Assembly: GCF_028752835.1 (NCBI RefSeq)
Contig: NZ_CP087952.1
Span: 2,337,041-2,401,040 of the forward strand
From: Desulfosarcina sp. BuS5
Lineage (GTDB): Bacteria > Desulfobacterota > Desulfobacteria > Desulfobacterales > BuS5
Reading direction: 5' to 3'
DNA length: 64,000 nucleotides
Shown: positions 38,541 to 46,775 of the stretch, in pieces
Layout of the letters: each line of letters begins with the position of its first letter
Numbering within the stretch: the first letter of the stretch is position 1
Notes under the pieces: model-generated
What the model was told of the DNA's origin: nothing
The model's input: only the letters and a program-made list of their open reading frames with translations
The model's database searches: none
Program-made: the position numbers and the translations under genes

Positions 38541-38885
38541 ATGACGGATCAGAGAGCATACAAGATAATTGGCTGTGCCATGGAGGTTCATAAAGAATTG
38601 GAGTGTGGGTTCCTTGAAGCTGTATATCAAGAGGCGTTGGGAAGGGAATTCAAGGTTCAGGAGATTCCATTTAAATCGCAGCCGACTATACAAATTTTCT
38701 ACAAAGGGCAACCTCTGAACAAAACATATCAACCTGACTTTGTGTGCTATGATGAAATAATCGTAGAGATCAAGGCCATTTCAAGTTTGTCTGGAATTGA
38801 GAAAGCACAGCTAATCAACTATTTGAAAGCGACGGGCATTAAAGTAGGACTTTTGATTAACTCAACTTTCGGAGTTATTTTTTAA
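38541..38885 (+). CDS. GxxExxY family protein
   Basis: 114 residues: YKIIGCAMEVHKELECGFLEAVYQEALGREFKVQEIPF, containing the defining G-F-L-E-A-V-Y motif, then YQPDFVCYDEIIVEIKAIS (Asp...Glu-x-Lys, a PD-(D/E)xK-like core) and QLINYLKATGIKVGLLIN. These small proteins are common in accessory regions; their role is unknown, a nuclease-like fold is inferred. The last ten residues (STFGVIF) deviate from the family, so the end may have been trimmed by the neighbouring IS fragment. The upstream CACAGATTACACAG-type sequence often accompanies this gene. Confidence 0.8.
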   Translation: MTDQRAYKIIGCAMEVHKELECGFLEAVYQEALGREFKVQEIPFKSQPTIQIFYKGQPLNKTYQPDFVCYDEIIVEIKAISSLSGIEKAQLINYLKATGIKVGLLINSTFGVIF

Positions 38886-38924
38886 AAATAAATACAGTTT
38901 AAATAGTTGAAATAACTAAAAATA

Positions 38925-39602
38925 TTGACAAGATTCGTTATCTATGATATGTATTATTTAACCCAAAACAACCAAATCAAAGAGGGGAAGAAACTCCGGT
39001 TGAAAGACCTCTATGGCAAGCTAAAGAAAAAAAGAGGAAAGGCCAAAATCAAAGCCAGTGTCCTTGTCATATTGCCTGACGGGAAAAAAGCAAGAATCAT
39101 TTTTGTCCCTTGTGACAAAAAACGGGGTTGGCTCGCTCTTTTATCAACAGATATTTCCATAGCTGATGAAGAAATAATAAGGCTATACGGCAAACGCTGG
39201 GACATCAAAGTGTTTTTCAAAATGTGCAAGCAACATCTGAAACTGGTCAAAGAAATCCAAATCCGGAACTATGATGGTTTAATCGGACACACTTCTCTGG
39301 TAATGGCCAGATACAATATATTGAGCCTGTTCCAAAGAGAAAGCGTTGACCAACGGTCTTTTGGAGATTTATTCAGAGCTTGCAATGAAGAATTGTCCAG
39401 CATAACTTTCATTGATACCCTGAAGAGGATAATGCAACTGGCCATGGCTGCACTACGCAATGCTCATAATTTATCTGAGAGGATCATAAACTCCATTCTC
39501 GACCTGATAATGGGGGAAGCTATTGCATATTTCGGCCTTAATAATAGCCCAATGCCCCAATTGGAGGGGGGACAGAGATTAATTTGCTCCTCCGAAAGTT
39601 GA
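38925..39602 (+). pseudogene. IS4-family transposase, C-terminal fragment
   Basis: Continuous frame with the second half of an IS4-type DDE transposase: RGWLALLSTDISIADEEIIRLYGKRWDIKVFFKMCKQHLKL. The IS4 signature Y-x2-R-x3-E-x6-K is recognisable but the catalytic Glu is Lys here (RWDIK instead of RWDIE), and the part holding the first two catalytic Asp residues is missing. The 3' end runs into neuD-side sequence. Dead on two counts. Confidence 0.75.
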
Positions 39603-39612
39603 GTGTATAATA

Positions 39613-39828
39613 AATACCAGGGCGCTTGTGGAACATGATGCTGTAATAGAGAATCATTGCCATATATCGACCGGAACCCTCATAAACGGAGGTTCCAAAA
39701 TCGAATCCGGAACTTTTTTCGGCAGCGGCTCGGTTTGCCGCGAAAATATTACAATTGGTAAAAAATCTTTTATCGGTATGCAAAACAGGATATATAAAAA
39801 TCTTCCTGCATACACGGTTATAAAATAA
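39613..39828 (+). pseudogene. neuD: NeuD-type acetyltransferase, C-terminal fragment
   Basis: ALVEHDAVIENHCHISTGTLINGG and KIESGTFFGSGSVCRENITIG form the left-handed beta-helix hexapeptide end of NeuD, then a stop at 39828. The N-terminal part is at 36322-36600; about 75 middle residues are missing and 3 kb of accessory genes lie between. It is followed directly by the first neuB copy, the usual neuD-neuB order. Confidence 0.78.
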
Positions 39829-39853
39829 ACAATTTTCAATACAGAAGATTTTT

Positions 39854-40931
39854 TTGGAAAAAACATATATCATAGCAGAAGCCGGGATTAATCATAATGG
39901 CGATCTTGAGCTGGCCAGGCAGATGATTGATGTGGCTGTTGACGCAGGCGCAGATGCCGTAAAGTTTCAAACCTTCAAGGCGGAAAAGGTTGTAAGCAGA
40001 TTCGCTCCAAAGGCGGAATATCAGAAAAAGGCCACTAATGCAGATGAATCCCAGCTTGAGATGATAAAAAAACTGGAGCTTGATGCGGCGGCCCACCACA
40101 TGCTTATCGATTACTGCGCCAAGAAGAATATCCGTTTTTTATCCACTCCGTTTGACCTTGAAAGCATAGACCTGCTAAATGAGCTTGGCTTTGATATTTT
40201 TAAAATACCATCCGGTGAGATTACCAACCTCCCCTATCTTCGAAAAATCGGAAAATTGAAAAAAAAAGTAATCATGTCTACAGGAATGTCTGATCTTGGA
40301 GAAATTGAGGATGCTCTGCTGATTCTGATGAAGGCCGGAACATCGGCTGAAAATATAACCATTTTACACTGCAATACGGAATACCCGACACCAATTGAGG
40401 ATGTGAACCTTAAGGCCATGCAAATGATTGGCGCTGCGTTTCCCGGCATAAAGATTGGTTATTCCGATCATACCCTCGGAATAGAAATCCCCATTGCCGC
40501 CGTGGCCATGGGAGCAACAATTATCGAAAAGCATTTCACTCTTGATAAAAACATGAGCGGCCCTGACCATAAGGCATCTCTTGAACCGGATGAACTTAAA
40601 GCCATGGTTTGCGCCATCCGCAATATCGAAAAAGCCCTTGGCGCTGGCATTAAAAAGCCCAGCTCTTCAGAACTGAAAAAACAAGCCTATTGCCCGCAAA
40701 AGCATTGTAGCGGCAAGAAATATCCGCAAAGGTGAACCATTCACTGAAGAAAACCTGACAGTAAAACGTCCCGGCACAGGGATTAGCCCAATGCGGTGGG
40801 ATGAGGTGATCGGACAGGTCGCTCAAAAAGACTATAAAAAGGATGAACTGGTGAAAAATTTCCACCGGTTCAATAGGCTGAAGCATTCTACGGTTAATCC
40901 GAAAGCCTGGCCTCACAAACCCACATTTTAA
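39854..40931 (+). pseudogene. neuB: NeuB/LegI-type nonulosonate synthase, copy A, frameshifted
   Basis: TTG 39854 opens EKTYIIAEAGINHNGDLELAR and the protein follows NeuB to SSSELKK, where a run of six A (40676-40681) replaces five in the intact copy at 51323-52327 and shifts the frame; translation stops at 40735. Restoring the frame gives the SAF/AFP end (GEPFTEENLTVKRPGTGISPMRWDEV). At 40843-40850 the sequence then joins the ORF6N gene of copy B through an 8-bp repeat, with 200 bp missing. NeuB condenses a 6-deoxy-mannosamine derivative with PEP. The TIM barrel alone may remain, but loss of the antifreeze-like domain argues against activity. Confidence 0.85.
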
Positions 40932-40943
40932 AAAAGAATTGAT

Positions 40944-41790
40944 ATGAGCAAAGAAAATAAAATCCAATTGTTTCAAGAGCAAAGCGTAAGAACACATTGG
41001 GATGAAAAGCAAGAAAAATGGTTTTTTTCTATTGTGGATGTTATTGCAATTTTAACGGAGCAAAAAGATTATCAAGGAGCAAGAAATTACTGGAAAGTAT
41101 TAAAACATAGACTTGTGAAAGAAGGAAACGAAACGGTTACAAATTGTAACCGTTTGAAAATGATTGCCAAAGATGGCAAAATGCGAATGACTGATGTAGC
41201 AGATACTCAACAGCTATTACGTCTTATCCAATCTGTTCCATCGCACAAAGCAGAACCTTTTAAAATCTGGTTGGCAAAAGTAGGGGCACAGCGGATAGAC
41301 GAAATAGAGGATCCCGAACTATCTTTTGAACGTGCTATGGAAACCTATCTTGCAAAAGGATACTCCACAGGGAGTGGATAAACCAGCGCCTGAAAAGTAT
41401 TGAAGTTAGAAAAGAACTAACAGACGAATGGCAAGAAAGAGGAATGAAACAAGGCTTGGAATACGCCATTTTAACCAATGAACTCACTCAAGCCTGGGCC
41501 GGCAAAAATGTAAAAGAATACAAGAAATACAAAGGGCTTTAAAAAGGAAAACCTGCGAGATAATATGAGCAACCTTGAACTGGTTTTAAATATGCTTGCA
41601 GAAGCTTCTACAGCAGAAATATCGAAAGAAAAGATACCAAAAGGATTAGAAGAAAATAAGGATATTGCTCGTAAAGGTGGTAATGCTGCTAAAAAAGCAA
41701 GATTGGAGATTGAAAAACAAACAGAAAAACCAATTGTAACGACTAAAAATGCAAACAACCTTTTAGACAAACCTAATCATAAAAATATTG
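40944..41790 (+). pseudogene. BRO-N family phage antirepressor-like protein, frameshifted
   Basis: The first 140 residues (KIQLFQEQSVRTHWDEKQEKWFFSIVDVIAILT; NYWKVLKHRL; ETVTNCNRLKM; DVADTQQLLRLIQSVPS) fit BRO-N proteins related to prophage antirepressors. At about 41361 two extra bases cause a stop after KGYSTGSG; the alternative frame continues with the expected REWINQRLKSIEVRKELTDEW and later SNLELVLNMLAEASTAEIS. The tail is cut at 41790 by a transposase derivative. A 25-bp perfect palindrome lies inside it. Confidence 0.8.
41131..41155. repeat. 25-bp perfect palindrome inside the BRO-N gene
   Basis: AAACGGTTACAA, one A, then TTGTAACCGTTT: twelve-base arms pair perfectly. It encodes the family's conserved Thr-Val-Thr-Asn-Cys-Asn segment, so codon conservation may explain part of it. 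Confidence 0.8.
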
Positions 41791-41801
41791 AGAATGGCGG
41801 A

Positions 41802-42320
41802 AATTCGGGGGACACCATACCTATTTATTGTTGACTATAAATTGCAATTATCCTCTGAAAGGCTATGGCAAAAATAGTAAGAGTGGCACAGGGGATGCCA
41901 CATCATATCACTCAAAGAGGAAACAGACGGTTACAAACCTTTTTTTCTGATCAGGAATATATTGCCTATATCGATTTGATGAATGAATGGTGCGATGCCC
42001 GTGGAGTAGAAATATGGTCCTACTGCCTAATGCCTAATGCATTGGACATGGAGCCGTGCTTTAGCTCATACTAATGCTGGCAAAGATAAGCTTGCGAAAA
42101 CACAATTTTTAATTCAATTGGTAGATAAGGATTGGGCTCGATTTTTGTCGGAAAGTATTACAGCAAAAATGCGGAGTTGATTGCAAAAACATGCGAGAAC
42201 CGGTCGGCCAGCCGGGAATATCCAATTTATTGAAAAATTGGAAAAATCGTTGGGTGTGACGCTAAAACCTAAAAAACCGGGACGAAAACCGAAGAAATAG
42301 GTATGGTGTCCCCTGAATTC
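41802..42320 (+). mobile_element. Defective REP-transposase derivative, copy 3
   Basis: 519 bp, ends AATTCGGGGGACACCATACC and GGTATGGTGTCCCCTGAATTC. Inner frame starts at 41865 and carries the same deletion at MPNA as copies 2 and 4; a later TGA (GCGGAGTTGATTGC) breaks the second frame, shared with copy 4. It is inserted in the tail of the BRO-N pseudogene. Confidence 0.9.
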
Positions 42321-42335
42321 CCACAGGAGGATAAT

Positions 42336-42545
42336 ATGCCAAAATTAAAAGAAATTGATATTAATTATGAACAAGTACGGGATTTGGTTTATCAATTGGC
42401 CTTTGAAAAGAAGATGGCTCTTATAAAGGAAATTATCAAAGACAGGCGCTATCAGGAGAATTTTTACCGTTTTACGGAATCATTAGTAAAAAAGTATGAT
42501 ATCCCTAATATGAATGAATCGGAACTGGATGCCTTTCTTGCATGA
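42336..42545 (+). CDS. Small antitoxin of a disabled PIN pair
   Basis: 69 residues from ATG 42336 (AGGAGG upstream): INYEQVRDLVYQLAFEKKMALIKEIIKDRRYQENFYRFTESLVKKYDIP, helical, typical of small antitoxins found before PIN genes of this type. No stop or frameshift. The adjacent toxin gene is interrupted, so the antitoxin may now be an orphan. Confidence 0.6.
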   Translation: MPKLKEIDINYEQVRDLVYQLAFEKKMALIKEIIKDRRYQENFYRFTESLVKKYDIPNMNESELDAFLA

Positions 42546-42591
42546 AAAAAACTTTTTGGTGTAATTCTTATTCTGAGGATATGTGGTTACA

Positions 42592-43011
42592 ATGATTCAT
42601 AGAATAGTTATTGATACGAATATTTACATTTCAGCAATATTTTAAGGTAGGAAGCCTCGCTCAGTTGTGGATTTAGGCCGCAATGGTCAAGTATCGATAT
42701 TTACATCATTGCAAATAGAGAAGGAAATAAACAAAAAGCTAAAAACTAAATTTGGACTTTCTGATGAAGAAGTTGCTCAAATTCTTTTTGACTTTTCAAC
42801 ATTTACTTTGCCTATCAAAATTTCTCAAAAAATAACAGTTATTGATGATGATCCGGATGATGATAAATTTATCGAATGTGCTGTAGCATCTCGGGCAGGC
42901 TTTATTATTTCAGGGGATAAGCATTTGTTAAATCTGAAAGAGTATAATGGAATAAAAATCATGAAAGCCACAGACTTCCTGCGCCTCTGCGGTGAAATAA
43001 TAAAAAAATGA
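42592..43011 (+). pseudogene. PIN-family toxin with in-frame TAA
   Basis: ATG 42592 reads IHRIVIDTNIYISAIF, then TAA (42643) where the family has a Phe-Gly/Gly, then continues in the same frame GRKPRSVVDLGRNGQVS... to DDDPDDDKFIECAVASRAGFIISGDKHLL. Only one base change is needed to restore it. A product starting downstream (42667) would lack the first catalytic Asp. Its stop overlaps the start of the nucleotidyltransferase pseudogene. Confidence 0.75.
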
Positions 43012-44221
43012 AAAACATAACCATACACCCACAAGCCACCATAAAAGAAGCCATGGAAGCCCTGGATAAGACCGCTGAAAAGGTGCTTCTTGTGGTTGAT
43101 GAAAACCAGGCACTGATCGGCACTCTGACTGACGGCGATCTCAGACGCCATATTTTAAAAGGGAGGGATTTAACCGACATTATCGAAAATGCCTTTTACA
43201 CAAATCCGGTTTTTATATTTCAGGAAGATTTTGATCCGGATAAAATCAAATCTGTTTTTCTGAAAAATAAAATTAACCTGATTCCTGTTTTGGACAAAAA
43301 CCGCAGGGTGGTGAATTTCATAACCTGGGAAAAGGCGTTTGGAAATAACAAAAAGTCGGGAAATCAAAAACTGGATATCCCTGTCGTCATCATGGCCGGG
43401 GGCAAGGGGTCACGCCTTGATCCGTTTACCAAGGTCCTCCTTAAACCGCTTATCCCGCTTGGTGATAAAACCGTAATTGATCGTATTATCGATAATTTCA
43501 GAATTTATGGTATTTATAAATTTCATTTGACAATCCACCACATGTCAAAAATTATTCGTGCCTATTTTGAGGAAAAAAATCCGAAGAATTTACCGAGGAG
43601 GATGAACCCGGGGGCACAGCCGGCAGCTTGAAACTGCTTAAGAATAAACTTAACGGACCTTTTTTTGTATCAAACTGTGATATTATTATTGAAGCCGATT
43701 ATGCTGATATCTTTCGCTTTCATACAAAAAACAGTTATGACATCACTCTTGTGGCGTCTGCCAGGCAGTTTAACATTCCATACGGTATCTGTGACTTGAA
43801 CGGCAACGGCAGCCTGAAAATGATTCAGGAAAAACCGGAGTACAATTTTCTTGTAAATACCGGCTTCTATGTATTAAATCCGGGCGTAATAGATTTGATT
43901 CCAGACAATCAGTTGTTTCACATCACCCATTTGATTGACAAGGTAAAAAAAATAACGGCATAATTAGAGTTTATTCGGTTAGGGTTCGCTCAAAAATAAA
44001 TTAGCAATTTTAAGTGTTGAGGCACCTGGCTGGCAAGGCGCGAAAACGCAGGAATATCAAGATATTTCTGCGTTTTCGGAACGTAGCCAGGCGGGATGCA
44101 TCGGCGCTTAAAATGTAAAGTTATTTTTGAGTGAGCCCTTAGTGAAAAAGCCTGGATCGACGTCGGCCAGTGGGCGGAGTACCGAAAAGCGTTGAAGGTG
44201 ATTGAGGAGGTTAGCTCTTGA
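43008..44221 (+). pseudogene. CBS-domain nucleotidyltransferase (PtmE-like), copy A, deleted and MITE-interrupted
   Basis: Compared with the intact gene at 54063-55121, this copy has (1) a 10-bp deletion near 43583 (KNPK-NLPRR) that shifts the frame and stops at 43631, (2) the remaining core readable in another frame to 43963, and (3) a 157-bp MITE at 43982-44138 splitting VYPV from SEKAWIDVGQW. From about 43119 to 44172 (without the MITE) the DNA is nearly identical to the intact gene; before and after these points it is clearly diverged. No function. Confidence 0.9.
43979..44141. mobile_element. 157-bp MITE with TTA target-site duplication
   Basis: Element 43982-44138, flanked by TTA on both sides. 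Termini GGGTTCGCTCAAAAATAA and TTATTTTTGAGTGAGCCC are inverted repeats with two mismatches; the interior is also palindromic (CGAAAACGCAGGAATATC / GATATTTCTGCGTTTTCG, one mismatch). The intact paralog at 54063-55121 shows the empty site with a single TTA, so this is a real insertion. No transposase here uses a TTA target visibly. Confidence 0.92.
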
Positions 44222-44232
44222 GCTGATGAGTT

Positions 44233-44260
44233 GGTAAGCTCATGACCTTATGAACTTACC
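44233..44260. repeat. Hairpin GGTAAGCTCAT / ATGAACTTACC
   Basis: Arms 44233-44243 and 44250-44260, one mismatch, loop GACCTT, between the broken nucleotidyltransferase and the UPF0175 gene. Could be a transcript end or an operator for the downstream pair. Confidence 0.45.
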
Positions 44261-44296
44261 AGCTTACGACCTTATAAAACCTGAAAGGATAAAAAT

Positions 44297-44554
44297 ATGA
44301 ATACCAGGACAATAAACATAACATTACCCTTAGGAGCATTTTCAGCGCTTAAAAAGACGCCGGCTGAATTTGCAAAGGATATACGGCTGACTGCGGCGGT
44401 TAAATGGTATAAGATGGGAGTTGTATCCCAGGAAAAGGCTGCTGAAATAGCCGGATTGTGTCGCGAGAATTTTCTTATGTCGTTATTAAAATTTCAAGTT
44501 TCACCTTTTCAGTACACGGCGGAAGAAGTCCTCCAGGAAGCCGGTTATGAATAA
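44297..44554 (+). CDS. UPF0175 antitoxin
   Basis: 85 residues: INITLPLGAFSALKKTPAEFAKDIRLTAAVKWYKMGVVSQEKAAEIAGLCRENFLMSLLKF is the UPF0175 pattern (two-helix DNA-binding-like part). ATG 44297 has AAAGGA upstream. Intact. It overlaps the truncated DUF3368 toxin gene by 8 bp. Confidence 0.8.
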   Translation: MNTRTINITLPLGAFSALKKTPAEFAKDIRLTAAVKWYKMGVVSQEKAAEIAGLCRENFLMSLLKFQVSPFQYTAEEVLQEAGYE

Positions 44555-44741
44555 AAACCTGGTTATCAATGCCTCTCCCATAATACTGCTCGGGAAAGCC
44601 GTTCTCTTGAAAACAATAAGTCCATTAGCCAGGACGTGGATAATACCGGATGGCGTTATTCATGAAGTTCAGTTCAAAAGATCGATCGATCCATATTTGT
44701 CAGATCTTCCATCTAATTCTGAAGTTGAACGGCGCTCATAA
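44547..44741 (+). pseudogene. DUF3368 PIN-like toxin, truncated
   Basis: LVINASPIILLGKAVLLKTISPLARTWIIPDGVIHEV is a normal DUF3368 start; after about 44 residues the sequence diverges (FKRSIDPYLSDLPSNSEVERRS) and stops. Family members are about 160 residues and carry the second half of the PIN active site, missing here. Toxin lost, antitoxin kept. Confidence 0.75.
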
Positions 44742-44908
44742 ACCCCTTGCGCTCCAAGGGGCGCGGAAAAGACCTGTGGATGCAAAACGCGGTTTAGTTG
44801 GTTTTCATAAGGATGGTTTTGTTTTGTCGAATTTATGATGTTTCGCTGAATAGTTACAACTTACGGATATAACAAAAGAAAACAACTTATATCAAGTGAG
44901 GTTTAATC

Positions 44909-45157
44909 ATGGCAACGCAAATGATTATCAGAGTAGAACCAAGCTTAAAGACTAAAGTCAGTCAGTTAGCAAAAGCCAAGGGGAAAAACCTGAGTGAACT
45001 TGTAAGAGAACTTCTTGAGAAATACACAAAAGAAAGGGACATGAGCGCCTATATCGACAGCCTTTGGGACAGGATAGGGCAAAATTTTTCCAAAAACAAT
45101 ATATCAGAGGCTGATATCGAAGAAGCAATAAAACAGGTACGGTCAAAAAATGCTTAA
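44909..45157 (+). CDS. Ribbon-helix-helix antitoxin
   Basis: 82 residues: TQMIIRVEPSLKTKVSQLAKAKGKNLSELVRELLEKYTKE is a plain ribbon-helix-helix; the C-terminal half (YIDSLWDRIGQNFSKNNISEADIEEAIKQVR) is the toxin-binding type. ATG 44909 follows AAGTGAGG. Intact; overlaps the broken PIN gene by 8 bp. Confidence 0.8.
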   Translation: MATQMIIRVEPSLKTKVSQLAKAKGKNLSELVRELLEKYTKERDMSAYIDSLWDRIGQNFSKNNISEADIEEAIKQVRSKNA

Positions 45158-45569
45158 AGTCGTTATTGACACAAATGTATTTATTTCTTTTTTTTTTGGC
45201 GATGTTCCCAGAGAAATAATTAATCTTTGAAAAAAAGGCAAAATCGTCTTATGCCTATCGCAAGAAATAATTGAAGAGTATCTTGAAGCGCTCAATAGAC
45301 TTAGTTTAAAAGACAAAAAGGAAATTGCTAATTTAACCGGATTATTTGCTGAGGTGTACAATTCAATTTTCACGACAAAAACGCCAAATATAAAAGTCGT
45401 GGATGATGATCCCGACGATAATAAATTCCTGGAATGTGCTGTAGCTCTCGACAGCAAAATTATCATTTCAGGAGACAAACACCTCAAGGAGATCAAAAAA
45501 TACATAGATATTGAAATAGTGCCCCCTAAAGAATTTATTGATCTTTACAGCGGAAAAAATTTTCACTAA
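45150..45569 (+). pseudogene. PIN-family toxin with in-frame TGA
   Basis: ATG 45150 reads LKVVIDTNVFISFFFGDVPREIINL, then TGA (45228), then KKGKIVLCLSQEIIEEYLEALNR and VVDDDPDDNKFLECAVALDSKIIISGDKHLKEI in the same frame to 45569. TGG to TGA would explain the stop (family has L-W/x-K-G-K). PIN acids are otherwise all kept. The poly-T run before the stop (TTCTTTTTTTTTTGG) is another weak spot. Confidence 0.78.
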
Positions 45570-45680
45570 AAATAACCTGGGCGCCTGGTTGGCTCGGTGG
45601 TAACTTAAAAAGGCAAGACTTGTGAAAAACTGTGAGAATGTGAGAAAGGTATGAGAAACAATTGAGGTAACGCAAAAAAA

Positions 45681-46394
45681 ATGTCTATAGATCTTGAACT
45701 GGTATTTCCTGTTAAACAAAGGGAAGCTGCTAACTTCCTGCAAGAACATATTTTCCCAGAGCTTCCCGAAAATCATTTTTTTCTGGTTGGAGGAACAGCT
45801 TTGGCCTTACGCTTTGGCCACCGACAAAGCATTGATCTGGATTTTTTTTCCTTTCCATTCAAAAGTACTTATGATGCAGAGATTGAAAACGTTGACAAAG
45901 TTTTACGGAAACATGATATTTATCACAGAAAGGACATTGTACCAATTGCCGGGCAGTTGCATTGTCAAATCAACAATGTCATGGTTCTGTTTGCTGTGTT
46001 TCAAAACTTCACGGCAGATCAGGAAAGTGAATTCTACAAAGTCCCGCTTTACCCGCCAGAAAAAACCGCTTTTGGTTTTGACACTCTCAGCCTTAAAGAT
46101 TTAGCAGGAATGAAGGCTTTCGCCCGCTGCCATCGTTCAAAAATGAAAGACCTTGTAGATATTGGTGAAATACTAACGCATGCTATTTCTCTACAGGAGA
46201 TTATTGACGTGGCTGAGCGACAATTCGGTTATGACATCTCAGGCAAAGAAATCCTGGAGTCTTGTCTTAATATTGACGATATATTAGATAATACTATTGA
46301 CGAACCGATTGTGTTTTTAAACAACAAAGATACCTCATATTATATTGATCTTCTCAAAATAGAGGTTGCAAAATATTATCATGCAAATATTTAA
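45681..46394 (+). CDS. AbiEii/AbiGii-type nucleotidyltransferase toxin
   Basis: 237 residues: FFLVGGTALALRFGHRQSIDLDFFSF contains the G-G...D-x-D nucleotidyltransferase core, and PLYPPEKTAFGFDTLSLKDLAGMKAFARCHRSKMKDLVDI is the AbiEii helix region with the conserved Lys-Asp. Related proteins transfer nucleotides onto tRNA or proteins as toxins of type IV systems. Ends inside the next gene, so a two-gene unit. All core residues are present. Confidence 0.82.
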   Translation: MSIDLELVFPVKQREAANFLQEHIFPELPENHFFLVGGTALALRFGHRQSIDLDFFSFPFKSTYDAEIENVDKVLRKHDIYHRKDIVPIAGQLHCQINNVMVLFAVFQNFTADQESEFYKVPLYPPEKTAFGFDTLSLKDLAGMKAFARCHRSKMKDLVDIGEILTHAISLQEIIDVAERQFGYDISGKEILESCLNIDDILDNTIDEPIVFLNNKDTSYYIDLLKIEVAKYYHANI

Positions 46395-46746
46395 TACTAT
46401 TCCTACGACAACAATCATTCAGAAAAAACTTCAGGAAAGTTTTCCTGACTTTTTCTGGGATATCGACACGAATAAGTTGGACCTGAAAGATCATTACAAA
46501 CTCATTATCACGCAGATCATAAATTACGGTTCAGTGCAAACAATCAGGCAGGTATTTCAATTGTATAGTCGAGAAGCTATAAGGCAAACATTAAAACATC
46601 CAATCAGAGGCTCCTGGTTTCCCAAGACATATAAAGCCTTTTGTAATTTATTTAATGTTGAGTCAGACAAATCTGCCGTTAATGTAATGTGTGTTCGAAA
46701 AGAAAAAGCGCGTGATAAGGGCAAAGAATTTTTCAAAAACTTATAG
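46381..46746 (+). CDS. Partner protein of the AbiEii-type nucleotidyltransferase
   Basis: 121 residues from ATG 46381: SFPDFFWDIDTNKLDLKDHYKLIITQIINYGSVQTIRQVFQLYSREAIRQTLKHPIRG. It resembles the short proteins encoded beside AbiEii-type genes (DUF6922-like), usually first in the pair; here it comes second, overlapping by 14 bp. Antitoxin role is inferred. Followed by transposase derivative copy 4. Confidence 0.55.
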   Translation: MQIFNTIPTTTIIQKKLQESFPDFFWDIDTNKLDLKDHYKLIITQIINYGSVQTIRQVFQLYSREAIRQTLKHPIRGSWFPKTYKAFCNLFNVESDKSAVNVMCVRKEKARDKGKEFFKNL

Positions 46747-46775
46747 TTTTTTTCTCAATCAGGCGGGGCATGGAA

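Noticed and set aside
42643-45230. In-frame stops in PIN genes and a transposase as programmed recoding (selenocysteine or readthrough)
   Set aside because: Both TAA and TGA occur, no SECIS-like hairpin is evident after them, and neighbouring genes show ordinary decay.
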